Shown here: positions 38,212-47,301 of the stretch, piece after piece
Layout: each line of letters opens with the position of its first letter
Position numbering within the stretch: the stretch's first letter is position 1
Source of the DNA: UBA1479 sp040218445
GTDB taxonomy: Bacteria; Pseudomonadota; Alphaproteobacteria; Rhodospirillales; Casp-alpha2
Direction of reading: 5' to 3'
DNA: 64,000 bases
Assembly: GCA_040218445.1 (NCBI GenBank)
Contig: JAVJRK010000016.1
Span: 1 to 64,000 of the forward strand
Translations under genes and position numbers: made by a program
Notes under the pieces: model-generated
Databases searched by the model: none
The model's input: only the letters and a program-made list of their open reading frames with translations
Told to the model about the DNA's origin: nothing

Positions 38212-38955
38212 TTAGCGGGACAGGACCTTGTCGACCCACCGCAGGATCGGGTTTTCCATACCGGGCTCGGCCGGCAGGTCGGTGGGCCCGCCGGACGGTG
38301 CTTCGGCGCGGCGGGGGCGCGGCGGAAGGTATTTATTGGTCGGCTTATAGCCCATTTCCGGCATCAGGTCATAGCCGCCCCGCTTCGCCACCAGCTTGGA
38401 AATGTCTGAATCGGGATCACCCAGATCGCCGAAATGCCGGGCACTGGCCGGGCAGGTGGAGACACAAGCCGGCACCCGTTCCCGTTCGGGGATGTGTTTG
38501 TTGTAGATGCGGTCGATGCACAGCGTGCATTTTTTCATGACGCCCGCATCGGCATCGAATTCGCGGGCACCGTAAGGACAGGCCCAGGAACACAGCTTGC
38601 AGCCGATGCATTTGCTTTCGTCGACCAGGACAATGCCGTCGGCCTGGCGTTTGAAACTGGCACCGGTGGGGCAGACAGTGACGCAGGCCGCTTTTTCGCA
38701 ATGCAGGCAGGATTTGGGAAAATGCACCGTCTGGTTCGGTTTGCCGTCCGTGCGTTGGGCTTCGAACGAATGAATGCGGTTGAACCACACGCCCTGCTGC
38801 TTGGCACCATAGGGATTCAGGTCCGTGAGCGGCGCCATATGCCCGCCCGTGTTCCATTCCTTGCAGTTCACGGCACAGGCATGACAGCCGACGCAAATGT
38901 CCAGGTCGATAACCAGGCCCAGCTTTTTCTGTGTTTCGGCGGGAAGGGTCGTCAT
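38212..38955 (-). CDS. soeB: Iron-sulfur electron-transfer subunit, SoeB/DmsB-like
   Basis: 247 residues with four ferredoxin-type cysteine clusters: CVGCHACAVNC, CLHCEKAACVTVC, CIGCKLCSWAC and CTLCIDRI with CVSTCPA, giving four [4Fe-4S] centres. No signal peptide, so cytoplasmic. It relays electrons between the molybdenum subunit and the membrane anchor. Start at 38955 sits one base after the soeA stop (TAAGATG), implying coupled translation; the frame extends upstream into soeA. Confidence 0.9.
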   Translation of the reverse strand: MTTLPAETQKKLGLVIDLDICVGCHACAVNCKEWNTGGHMAPLTDLNPYGAKQQGVWFNRIHSFEAQRTDGKPNQTVHFPKSCLHCEKAACVTVCPTGASFKRQADGIVLVDESKCIGCKLCSWACPYGAREFDADAGVMKKCTLCIDRIYNKHIPERERVPACVSTCPASARHFGDLGDPDSDISKLVAKRGGYDLMPEMGYKPTNKYLPPRPRRAEAPSGGPTDLPAEPGMENPILRWVDKVLSR

Positions 38956-38956
38956 C

Positions 38957-41860
38957 TTACGCCGTCCCTTCCGGCTTCTTGAAATCGGCACCGTAGCGCA
39001 GGATATCCGGCCGCTTGCGCAAGCCTTCGGGCGGCGTCAGGGGTGCCGGCTTGGGCCAGGTTTCGCCGGCTTCTTCCGGCTTACATTTTTCCAATCGCAC
39101 GCGCAGATCGTACCAGGCGGCCTGCCCCGTGACCGGGTCCGAGTTCGAAAAGCGGTATCCGGCACGCTCCGGCAGGAGTTCCGAAATGATGTGGTTCAAC
39201 AGGAAACCCTTGGTCGCCTCGCCGGCATCCTTGTCCAGGTTCCAGGCCCCGGCCCGTTTGCCGATGGCGTTCCAGGTCCAAACCGTATGTTTGTTGACTC
39301 CATCCATAAGGGCGACCTGCACCTTGACCCGACCGTGGTAGCTTTCGATCCAGACCCAGTCGCCGTCCACGATGCCGTGCTTGGCGGCCACTTCCATGCC
39401 GACGTACAGTTTGTTGGAACCTGTGATCTGGCGCAGCCAGGCGTTTTGCGAGCCCCAGGAATGGTACATCTGCATGGGCCGCTGAGTCAGGGCGTGAAGC
39501 GGATATTCGTCCGTATCGATCATCGAGCCTTCGAACGGCGGATACCACAGCGGCAGCGGATCGAAATAGGCCTCAATACGGCCACGGTCCTTTTCTGGCG
39601 GCTGATTTGGGCCATGCCCGCGGGCCGCCAACCGGAACCGCTGCATGGGTTCGGAATACAATTGGAACACGACCTGATCGGCATGTCCCATGAAACCGGA
39701 TTCCGCCGCCCATTCCAGATAGGCCTTGTTGGCCATCTTGAAGAAACGGGCCTCGGGCGGGATTTCGTGGCTGAAGAAACAGCCGTTCTCGATGTATTTG
39801 TTTAATTGGTCGGGGTTCGGCTCGCCCTTGGCGGTCTTATCGCCCTTTTCTCCGCGCCAGCCGATCAACGAGCCGATACCGGGCGCGCGCATGTGATTGA
39901 CGATGTAATCGGCATAGCCGCCGGGGTACTTTGGCTCACCATATGTCTTAACCAAACCCGGCAGACCTAGGCGCACGCCCAGGTCCAGCAACACCGTCTG
40001 GAACGGCCGCACATCGCGGTCGGGCTCGATCACCGGTTGGCGGATCGCATCCTGGGCGGCGTCGGCTTCGCTGATGGGCCGGTCCAACAACGAAATGCAG
40101 TCCCAGCGTTCTAGATAAGTCGTGTCGGGCAGGATCAAATCCGCGTAGGGCACCATTTCCGAGAAATAGGCATCGGAATAGATAATCCGGGGAATTTTGT
40201 ATTCCCCCGTTTCCTCATCGGTGGCGGTCAGCATTTCCGCGACGCCGGACGAGTTCATGGAGGAATTCCAGCTCATATTTGCCATGAACATGAACAGGGT
40301 GTCGATGGAGTATGGATCGCCCTTGGCCGCATTGGTGATGACCATATGCATCATGCCGTGGGCCGACAGGGGGAACTCCCAGGAAAAGGCCTTGTCGATA
40401 CGCCGGGGCGTGCCGTCGGAATTGACGATCAGATCTTCCGGCCCCGTCGGAAAGCCCAAGGGTGCCCCCCGCATGGGCATGGAAGCCCCGACTTCGCCGG
40501 GCTTGCCAGCAGGCTTCAACGGCGGCGGGGCCGGTTTGGGGAACGGCGGCTTGTAGCGGAACCCGCCCGGGCAATCGACCGTACCCAGGATCATCTGCAG
40601 GACATGCAGGGACCGGCAGGTGTGAAACCCGTTGGAATGGGCCGAAATTCCGCGCATGGCATGGAAGCTGACGGGCCGTCCGACCATCTTGTCGTGCTTG
40701 CGCCCGGCCCAGTCGGTCCAGGGCTGATCGATCTCGATGGTTTCCTCGAACGCGACCTGAGCCAATTCAGCGGCGATACGGCGGATGGTTTCCGCCGGAA
40801 TACCCGTTTCCTCGCTGACCGCTTCGGGGGCGTATTTCTTGTCCAGATAGCGTTCCGCCATCAACTGGAACGCCGGCACGGCCTTGCGCCCGTCAGCCAA
40901 TACGGCATCGACCACCAGGGCCGGCTTGGTATCGATCGCGTTGGCATCAGCCAATGCTTTCTTTTCCGCGTCCCAGGCAAGCGGATTACCCGCATCGTCG
41001 CGTGCGAACAGTCCATCGTCCGCCGCTCCTGGATCCTGGATCACCAGCCAATGGGCATTGGAATAGCGGACAAGATAATCCTCGTCGATTTTTCCCGCCG
41101 TCAGAAGCTGATGGATCAGGGACATCACGAACAGACCGTCCGTGCCGGGCCGGATGCCTACCCATTCGTCGGCTATGGCGGAATAACCCGACCGTACGGG
41201 ATTGACGGATACGAACTTGGCGCCGTTGTTCTTAATCTTGCTGAGCCCCATCTTGATGGGGTTGGAATCATGATCTTCGGCGACGCCGAACATCATGAAA
41301 TACTTCGTACGCTCCCAATCGGGTTCACCGAATTCCCAGAAACTGCCACCGATGGTGTAAAGCCCCGCCGCCGCCATGTTGACGGAACAGAACCCGCCGT
41401 GGGCCGCGAAATTGGGCGTTCCGAACTGTGACGCCCACCAGCCGGTCAGGGCCTGGCTTTGATCACGGCCGGTAAAGAACGCAAGCTTGCGGGGATCCGT
41501 GGCACGAATGCGGGCGAGCCAATCCGTCGCCGTTTCCAGCGCCTCTTCCCACTCGATCTCCTTGAACTCACCCGATCCGCGCGGCCCGACACGCTTCAAC
41601 GGCTTGGTCAGTTTGGCAGGCGAATTCTGGGTCATGATACCGGCCGACCCCTTGGCGCAAAGCACGCCCTGATTCACGGGATGGTCCGGATTGCCCTGGA
41701 TGTACCTGATCTGCCCGTTCTTCAAATGCACCTTAATGCCGCAACGGCAGGCGCACATGTAACAGGTCGTGCATTTAACCTCGTCAGCCACTTCGGGTGA
41801 TGTATCGACCGGACTTTCCGTGTGTCCGTTGGAAGACGTTTTTCCGTCGTTCGACGCCAT
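38957..41860 (-). CDS. soeA: Molybdopterin catalytic subunit, SoeA-like sulfite dehydrogenase (quinone)
   Basis: 967-residue DMSO-reductase-family protein. N-terminal [4Fe-4S] motif CTTCYMCACRC with the last Cys at 68 (VLCAKGS). There is no twin-arginine signal, so it is cytoplasmic. The expected molybdenum ligand is Cys158 (HGGFCSVNM), as in polysulfide/thiosulfate reductases and SoeA, rather than the Ser of true DMSO reductases. Further conserved segments: WGSQNAWLRQI and TGSNKLYVG near the C-terminus. Size, cytoplasmic location, the DmsC-type anchor and neighbouring sulfate-assimilation genes favour SoeABC, which oxidises sulfite to sulfate with quinone as acceptor. Alternative: another DMSO-reductase-type enzyme (polysulfide, tetrathionate). 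Confidence 0.75.
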   Translation of the reverse strand: MASNDGKTSSNGHTESPVDTSPEVADEVKCTTCYMCACRCGIKVHLKNGQIRYIQGNPDHPVNQGVLCAKGSAGIMTQNSPAKLTKPLKRVGPRGSGEFKEIEWEEALETATDWLARIRATDPRKLAFFTGRDQSQALTGWWASQFGTPNFAAHGGFCSVNMAAAGLYTIGGSFWEFGEPDWERTKYFMMFGVAEDHDSNPIKMGLSKIKNNGAKFVSVNPVRSGYSAIADEWVGIRPGTDGLFVMSLIHQLLTAGKIDEDYLVRYSNAHWLVIQDPGAADDGLFARDDAGNPLAWDAEKKALADANAIDTKPALVVDAVLADGRKAVPAFQLMAERYLDKKYAPEAVSEETGIPAETIRRIAAELAQVAFEETIEIDQPWTDWAGRKHDKMVGRPVSFHAMRGISAHSNGFHTCRSLHVLQMILGTVDCPGGFRYKPPFPKPAPPPLKPAGKPGEVGASMPMRGAPLGFPTGPEDLIVNSDGTPRRIDKAFSWEFPLSAHGMMHMVITNAAKGDPYSIDTLFMFMANMSWNSSMNSSGVAEMLTATDEETGEYKIPRIIYSDAYFSEMVPYADLILPDTTYLERWDCISLLDRPISEADAAQDAIRQPVIEPDRDVRPFQTVLLDLGVRLGLPGLVKTYGEPKYPGGYADYIVNHMRAPGIGSLIGWRGEKGDKTAKGEPNPDQLNKYIENGCFFSHEIPPEARFFKMANKAYLEWAAESGFMGHADQVVFQLYSEPMQRFRLAARGHGPNQPPEKDRGRIEAYFDPLPLWYPPFEGSMIDTDEYPLHALTQRPMQMYHSWGSQNAWLRQITGSNKLYVGMEVAAKHGIVDGDWVWIESYHGRVKVQVALMDGVNKHTVWTWNAIGKRAGAWNLDKDAGEATKGFLLNHIISELLPERAGYRFSNSDPVTGQAAWYDLRVRLEKCKPEEAGETWPKPAPLTPPEGLRKRPDILRYGADFKKPEGTA

Positions 41861-42182
41861 TGAGTTTATCCCGGTAAGAGCGTGATCGCCCCGTCATCTT
41901 TAATCTGGAAAAATTGCTAGCGGTCCACCCCCGGACTGTCAATCAGCCCGCGGACGCCGCGCCCCCCTTGTTTCCAGACGGGCATATTACCCGGCACTGG
42001 CCCCACGTGACGATCCAACCACAGGGATTAGGTGGGTCCAGGACATTTGCAGGGAGGCAATCATTTTAACTTTATAATTATGTAGTATATTTTCATTTTA
42101 CAAAAGTTTTCAAAGATTCATATTGATTCCACAGTTAATATTGATATTAATGCCTCACATTCTTCATACGAAGGCTTTGCCC
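41861..42182. promoter_or_regulatory. Divergent soeA/cysH control region with an AT-rich patch
   Basis: A 322-base gap with no gene. Bases 42060-42150 are strikingly AT-rich in this GC-rich DNA. Two -10-like hexamers point toward cysH: TATAAT (42073-42078) and TATATT (42086-42091); no good -35 at normal spacing is visible, which fits activator-dependent initiation such as by CysB (inference). GAAGG precedes the chosen cysH ATG at 42183. Confidence 0.4.
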
Positions 42183-42941
42183 ATGCCCCTCTCTCCATCT
42201 CTTTCAACGGAACCGTCCCACATCGCCAGTAACGTTCCACCATCATTGAACGTCGATGTGTTGGATCGCCTGTTGTCGCCGCTGACCACGGAACAATTAT
42301 TACGCCAAATCATCGTCGATGCCTTTCCGGGCCGGACCGTCGCCACGACGTCGTTCGGCGCAGAATCCGCGGTTCTTCTGGCTCTGATCGCAAATGTCGA
42401 GCCCGCAACCCCGATCGTCTTCCTGGATACGGGCTATCTCTTTGCCCAGACCCTTTCATACCGTGACCACCTGATCACACACCTTGGCTTGACAGATGTT
42501 CGGACGGTCACGCCCGCCCCTGCCGACCTTCGCCGGGAAGACCCGGACGGGACGTTGCACAAGGAAAATCCCGACCGGTGCTGTCATCTGCGTAAGGAAC
42601 GGCCGCTTGAACGTGCCATCGAAGGATTTGACGTTTGGATTTCAGGACGCAAACGGTTCCACGGCGGCGACCGAAGCAGCCTGCCCCGTATCGAAGTCGA
42701 TGGCCGTCATTTGAAGATCAACCCACTTGCCGATTGGAGCGAAGAAGACATCGCGCACCTTTATGCGGATGCGGACCTGCCGCCTCATCCGCTGGTCGAA
42801 CACGGTTTTTCATCAATCGGCTGTTTCCCCTGCACGGAGCCGACCGGTGACGGCGGATATTCGCGGGCCGGCCGATGGTCCGGCAGCGAAAAGACGGAAT
42901 GCGGCATTCACGGGCCTGCAGAGCACCACAAACTGACCTGA
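42183..42941 (+). CDS. cysH: Adenylylsulfate (APS) reductase, iron-sulfur type CysH
   Basis: 252 residues. PP-loop fold with TTSFGAESAVLLALI and IVFLDTGYLF. Two cysteine pairs (DRCCHLRKERPLE and GCFPCTEP) mark the [4Fe-4S] type, which reduces APS rather than PAPS; the C-terminal catalytic Cys is in ECGIHG. It produces sulfite from activated sulfate using thioredoxin. Two earlier in-frame ATGs exist (42123, 42150) but 42183 has a ribosome-binding site. Precedes cysD by 124 bases. Confidence 0.93.
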   Translation: MPLSPSLSTEPSHIASNVPPSLNVDVLDRLLSPLTTEQLLRQIIVDAFPGRTVATTSFGAESAVLLALIANVEPATPIVFLDTGYLFAQTLSYRDHLITHLGLTDVRTVTPAPADLRREDPDGTLHKENPDRCCHLRKERPLERAIEGFDVWISGRKRFHGGDRSSLPRIEVDGRHLKINPLADWSEEDIAHLYADADLPPHPLVEHGFSSIGCFPCTEPTGDGGYSRAGRWSGSEKTECGIHGPAEHHKLT

Positions 42942-43065
42942 ACCGCCCCCAACTTGTGCCGCCGGCGCGACACATCGAGAGTTCCCGCCCCCATGGAATT
43001 ACGTTACAAGGCCGCAACACTTACTGCAGTTCGGCCTGTCTTTAACGAGGTATAGAAAACCGATA

Positions 43066-43860
43066 ATGGACGATCTGGACAAACTGGAAAGCGAAAGCAT
43101 CTTCATTTTGCGAGAGGCCTATCACGCCTTCGACCGTCTGGGCATGTTGTGGTCCCTGGGCAAGGATTCGAACGTGATGGTCTGGCTCGCCAAAAAGGCC
43201 TTCTTCGGTCACGTTCCCTTCCCCCTTGTTCACGTCGATACGGGTAACAAATTCCCGGAAATGTACGCGTTCCGGGATCGCTATGCCGACGAATGGGATG
43301 TCGAACTGATTATCGGCGGCTGCCCGCCGCTGGAAGAAATGGACCAGGACCTGCCGCCCGCGACGCGGCGCGCCCAACGCAAGACCAAGGGCCTGAAAAA
43401 CCTGATCGAGCGCGAAAAGTTTGACGGTATCTGCGCCGGCATTCGCCGTGACGAGGAAGGAACCCGTGCCAAGGAACGTGTGTTCAGTCCACGCAGCGCC
43501 GACGCCGCCTGGGACGTGCGCGATCAACCGCCTGAACTATGGGGCCAGTACAATACGGATTTCCCCCCGGGGACCCATGTACGTGTCCATCCCATCCTGC
43601 ATTGGTCGGAAGTCGACATCTGGCGGTATATCGCGCGCGAAGAAATCCCCGTGGTCGATCTGTACTTCGCAAAGGAAGGCAAACGGTATCGCTCCTTGGG
43701 CGACCAGGACATCACCAATCCCGTGGCCAGTGATGCCGCCACGGTCGAAGACATCATCGCGGAATTGGACCAAACGACCATCGCCGAACGGTCCGGCCGC
43801 GCCATGGACCACGAAGCAGAAGATTCCTTCGAACGCCTGCGCACGGAAGGATACATGTAA
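43066..43860 (+). CDS. cysD: Sulfate adenylyltransferase subunit 2 (ATP-PPi lyase)
   Basis: 264 residues. PP-loop region MLWSLGKDSNVMVWLAKKAF, then PFPLVHVDTGNKFPEMYAFRD, the motif GICAGIRRDEEGTRAKERVFS and HPILHWSEVDIWRYIA, all typical of CysD. It adenylates sulfate to APS with CysN GTPase. TAATG joins its stop to the cysNC start (one-base overlap). A GAGGTA site precedes the ATG. Confidence 0.97.
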   Translation: MDDLDKLESESIFILREAYHAFDRLGMLWSLGKDSNVMVWLAKKAFFGHVPFPLVHVDTGNKFPEMYAFRDRYADEWDVELIIGGCPPLEEMDQDLPPATRRAQRKTKGLKNLIEREKFDGICAGIRRDEEGTRAKERVFSPRSADAAWDVRDQPPELWGQYNTDFPPGTHVRVHPILHWSEVDIWRYIAREEIPVVDLYFAKEGKRYRSLGDQDITNPVASDAATVEDIIAELDQTTIAERSGRAMDHEAEDSFERLRTEGYM

Positions 43861-45776
43861 TGACCAGCGCAGCGATCAAGCCCCCCCTTCGCAAGCCCGT
43901 GGTCAAGGTCGTGTTTGCCGGCCATGTGGATCATGGCAAATCCACCTTGCTGGGCCGACTGTTGACGGACCTGGACGCCCTTCCCGAAGGCAAGATGGAA
44001 GCCGTCGCCGAAAGCTGCAAACGCCGCGGCGTGGTGTTTGAGTGGGCGTTTCTGCTGGACGCGCTGAAGGCCGAACGGGATCAGGGCATTACCATCGATT
44101 CAACCCAGGTCCAGGCGGAATCGGAAAACCGCCGGTTCGTCTTCATCGACGCCCCCGGACACCATGAATTCATCAAGAACATGGTCACCGGTGCGGCTCA
44201 GGCAGATGCCGCCGTGTTGCTGCTTGATGCCAAAGAAGGCGTGCAGGACGAAACGCGGCGCCATGCCTTTCTGCTGGGCATCCTGGGTATCCGGGACGTG
44301 ATCGTCGCCGTCACCAAGATGGACCTTGTGGAATACGACCAGGAACGGTTCGATGACCTGGCCGCTCAGGCGACAGCCTATTTAACCTCATTGGGTTTCG
44401 ATACCGCACGCATCAACGTGATCCCCATCGCCGCGCGGGATGGCGAGAACGTCCTGGCTGCCGGGGGAGCGATGCCTTGGTACAAAGGCCCGGCCCTGAT
44501 CGAACACCTGAACGCGCTTACCCCCGGTGCCGGCCAAGCCGACGACAGCGCGCCCCTGCGCTTCATGGTTCAGGGGGTCTACAAATTCGATGAACGCCGC
44601 ATTCTGGCCGGACGTGTCGTCACCGGGACGATTTCCGTCGGTGACGAAATCCAGTTTTCGCCGGGCAACCGCCGCGCCCGAGTAAAATCGATCGAGACAT
44701 GGCCTGCTGCTCTATCGCCGGAAAGTGGCCCGCAATCGGCAGCGGCGGGACAATCCATCGGCATCACATTGGACCAGCAGTCGTTCATCGAACGCGGCGC
44801 GGTCGGTGCACACCCCGCGTCCCCTCCCCATTTGATCAATGCATTCAGAGGGCGCATCGCCTGGTTCGGCACCGATCCGCTGACACCGGGGGCGCGTTAC
44901 AAATTGAAACTGAACGCCGGTGAACATCTGGTCATCGCCGAACAGATCGAGCATGTCCTCGACACAGGTGACCTGACGAAGTCCTCGGCAGATGCTGTTT
45001 CACGTAATCAGATCGCCGATGTCGTTTTCCGCCCACGCGGCCTGTTGCCCATCGATGCTCATGGCGATAACCCCTCAACCGGCCGTTTCGTCCTGGTTCA
45101 TGATCACCGGATCGTCGGCTGCGGTCTGATCGACCTGGAAGGATTTGCCGAGGAACGGCAGGCCAAATCGCCTAAGTCCGCCAACATCCTGCGTGTCGAA
45201 CATCGCATTGATACGGCCGAACGGTGGCAGGCCAATGGTCACGCCAGTGGTATCCTGTGGTTCACCGGCTTATCCGGATCCGGTAAATCGACCTTGGCCC
45301 TCCAGTTGGAAGAAGCCCTATTCCAGCGGGGCAAGCAGGTTTTCGTGCTGGACGGCGATAATGTCCGGCATGGTCTGTGTTCCGATCTGGGCTTTTCGCC
45401 CGATGACCGCCAGGAAAACATTCGGCGTGTCGGTGAATTGGCGCAGATTTTGGCACATGCCGGGTTCATCGTCGTCACGGCCTTCATTTCGCCCTACCGA
45501 GCGGACCGCGACGGCGTACGCGCCCGCGCAGGCGACATGTTTCATGAAATCCATGTCTCGGCCGACCTGTCCGTTTGTGAGGAACGGGACCCCAAGGGCT
45601 TGTATAAAAAAGCCCGTTCCGGCGAGATACCGGAATTCACGGGCGTGTCCGCACCGTACGAACCCCCCATGACGCCCGAATTGACCATCGACACCGCCAA
45701 GCGGCAGGTTGATGAGTGCGTGGACCAATTGGTGGAATACGCTTTGAAAGCGTTCGACGTCTCTGCGGCAGGTTAG
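43860..45776 (+). CDS. cysNC: Bifunctional sulfate adenylyltransferase subunit 1 / APS kinase
   Basis: 638 residues. Residues 1-430: translation-factor-like GTPase CysN (G1 FAGHVDHGKSTLLGRLL, G3 DAPGHHEF, G4 TKMD). Residues 450-630: APS kinase CysC with P-loop WFTGLSGSGKST, DGDNVRHGLCSDLGFSPDDR, FISPYRADRD and KGLYKKARSGEIPEFTG, all catalytic motifs intact. The fusion activates sulfate to PAPS. It shares a four-base stop overlap with the convergent ctpA-like gene (45773-45776). Confidence 0.96.
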   Translation: MTSAAIKPPLRKPVVKVVFAGHVDHGKSTLLGRLLTDLDALPEGKMEAVAESCKRRGVVFEWAFLLDALKAERDQGITIDSTQVQAESENRRFVFIDAPGHHEFIKNMVTGAAQADAAVLLLDAKEGVQDETRRHAFLLGILGIRDVIVAVTKMDLVEYDQERFDDLAAQATAYLTSLGFDTARINVIPIAARDGENVLAAGGAMPWYKGPALIEHLNALTPGAGQADDSAPLRFMVQGVYKFDERRILAGRVVTGTISVGDEIQFSPGNRRARVKSIETWPAALSPESGPQSAAAGQSIGITLDQQSFIERGAVGAHPASPPHLINAFRGRIAWFGTDPLTPGARYKLKLNAGEHLVIAEQIEHVLDTGDLTKSSADAVSRNQIADVVFRPRGLLPIDAHGDNPSTGRFVLVHDHRIVGCGLIDLEGFAEERQAKSPKSANILRVEHRIDTAERWQANGHASGILWFTGLSGSGKSTLALQLEEALFQRGKQVFVLDGDNVRHGLCSDLGFSPDDRQENIRRVGELAQILAHAGFIVVTAFISPYRADRDGVRARAGDMFHEIHVSADLSVCEERDPKGLYKKARSGEIPEFTGVSAPYEPPMTPELTIDTAKRQVDECVDQLVEYALKAFDVSAAG

Positions 45777-47263
45777 CTTGGCCGTTTACCGCGGGCGGCC
45801 ATTTCGGCAAGAAAACCCTCGGTCGAGCCGGCTTTCAGGAACGAATAGGCACAGCCCAATAAGCGGTCTTTCCGCTCCCCCGCTTCAGGGCAGCTTTGTT
45901 CCGGAATGCGCGGCTTGCCGTCAGCAACTTCGTCACCCTCGCCCGGCAAGGCGCCGGGAAGATCTCGTTCACGCTGCCCAGCCACCTCATCCTCGGGCAG
46001 GATGACGATATCAGGATGCACACCCTCGGCCTGAATGGTTCGGCCCGACGGGGAATAATACAATGCCGTCGTCAGGCGCAATGCCCCATCGACGGGAAGC
46101 GGCATGATCGTCTGCACAGACCCTTTTCCGAAAGAACGGGTTCCCATCACCGTTGCCCGGCGATGATGCTGAAGCGCGCTTGCCACGATTTCAGAAGCCG
46201 AGGCCGATCCGCCATTGATCAGCACGACAACCGGAAGGTTACGCGCCAGATCGCCGGGGCGGGCATCGTATTCTCGTAGATTTTCCGCGGACCGCCCGCG
46301 CACGGAAACAATCCCGCCCGCATCCAGAAAGCTATCGGCCAGGATCAATGATTGGTCCAGCAAACCGCCGGGGTTCGACCGCAGGTCCAAGACCAGGCCC
46401 TTGATCTGATTGTCCGGCTGGGTGCGCAGGGCTGCCATCGCCTTGGCGATGCCCCCTTCGACCTTTTCCGAGAACCGGGTTACCCGCACATACCCGATGT
46501 CCCCGTCGACGCGCCAACGGACGGCCCGAACCTTGATCACGGCACGCACGACCGTGACATCGAATTCAGGTTGCTTGCCCCGCAGGATACGCAGAATGAT
46601 TTCCGTTCCGGGTTCGCCGCGCATCTTGGCGACGGCTTCGCTCAGGCTCTTGCCTTTGACAGGATCGCCGTCCACGGCGGTGATCCTGTCCCCCGGCTTA
46701 AGACCCGCGCGTTCCGCCGGCGTGTCCTCGATGGGCGACACGACCTTGACCAGGCCTTCCTCCATCGTGACTTCGATGCCCAAACCACCGAATTCGCCCC
46801 GCGTCGAAATGTAGGTTTCTTCGAACTCCTGGGCATTCATGTAATCCGAATGGGGGTCGAGGGACTGCAACATGCCGTCCAAGGCCTTCTCGACGACCTC
46901 ACGGGGGGGCAGGCTTGCCGGTTCAGGCTTGTCCTTTTCCACCCCCTTGATGGCCGCGTCGATCAGGTCGGCGTCGCTGATCTCACGTACATAGGACGTC
47001 CGCACCCGGCGAAAGGCGAAGCGGAAATAATCCAGGCGGTCTTCGACGTCCTGTGTATTGGCATACCGGCTATAGACCGTGTCGAACCGGGCCAGTTCCT
47101 GGCGGGTTTCCTCACTGAGCGCCAGATGATCGACGCCCAGGGCCTCCATAACCCGCGCAACGCTGGATTGCTGTGCCGTGCATCCGGCGATTGCCGCGGC
47201 CAAACCGACACCCAGCACCGCAGCCCCCGTCCAAGACAAGGACGCACGGACAAATTTCGTCAT
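45773..47263 (-). CDS. ctpA: S41-family C-terminal processing peptidase, lipoprotein (CtpA)
   Basis: 496 residues from ATG 47263. N-terminal lipoprotein signal with lipobox AAAIAGC. PDZ domain near 160-250 (GGLGIEVTMEEGLVKVVSPI, GLKPGDRITAVDG), then the S41 catalytic region with Ser in GGSASASEI and Lys in FGKGSVQTI. It degrades or matures periplasmic proteins and is involved in envelope quality control. A longer start at 47302 overlaps the upstream stop as TAATG and is possible. Confidence 0.9.
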   Translation of the reverse strand: MTKFVRASLSWTGAAVLGVGLAAAIAGCTAQQSSVARVMEALGVDHLALSEETRQELARFDTVYSRYANTQDVEDRLDYFRFAFRRVRTSYVREISDADLIDAAIKGVEKDKPEPASLPPREVVEKALDGMLQSLDPHSDYMNAQEFEETYISTRGEFGGLGIEVTMEEGLVKVVSPIEDTPAERAGLKPGDRITAVDGDPVKGKSLSEAVAKMRGEPGTEIILRILRGKQPEFDVTVVRAVIKVRAVRWRVDGDIGYVRVTRFSEKVEGGIAKAMAALRTQPDNQIKGLVLDLRSNPGGLLDQSLILADSFLDAGGIVSVRGRSAENLREYDARPGDLARNLPVVVLINGGSASASEIVASALQHHRRATVMGTRSFGKGSVQTIMPLPVDGALRLTTALYYSPSGRTIQAEGVHPDIVILPEDEVAGQRERDLPGALPGEGDEVADGKPRIPEQSCPEAGERKDRLLGCAYSFLKAGSTEGFLAEMAARGKRPS

Positions 47264-47301
47264 CGTGTTCTCAGGCGCTTTGGAGAAACCCAGCCGATCC
47301 A

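Noticed and set aside
40346..41431. Forward open frame of 361 codons within soeA
   Set aside because: Antisense shadow; no start signal and no domain.
38957..41860. Annotation as anaerobic DMSO reductase DmsA
   Set aside because: No twin-arginine signal and a Cys rather than Ser at the expected molybdenum ligand position; SoeA fits better, though not proven.
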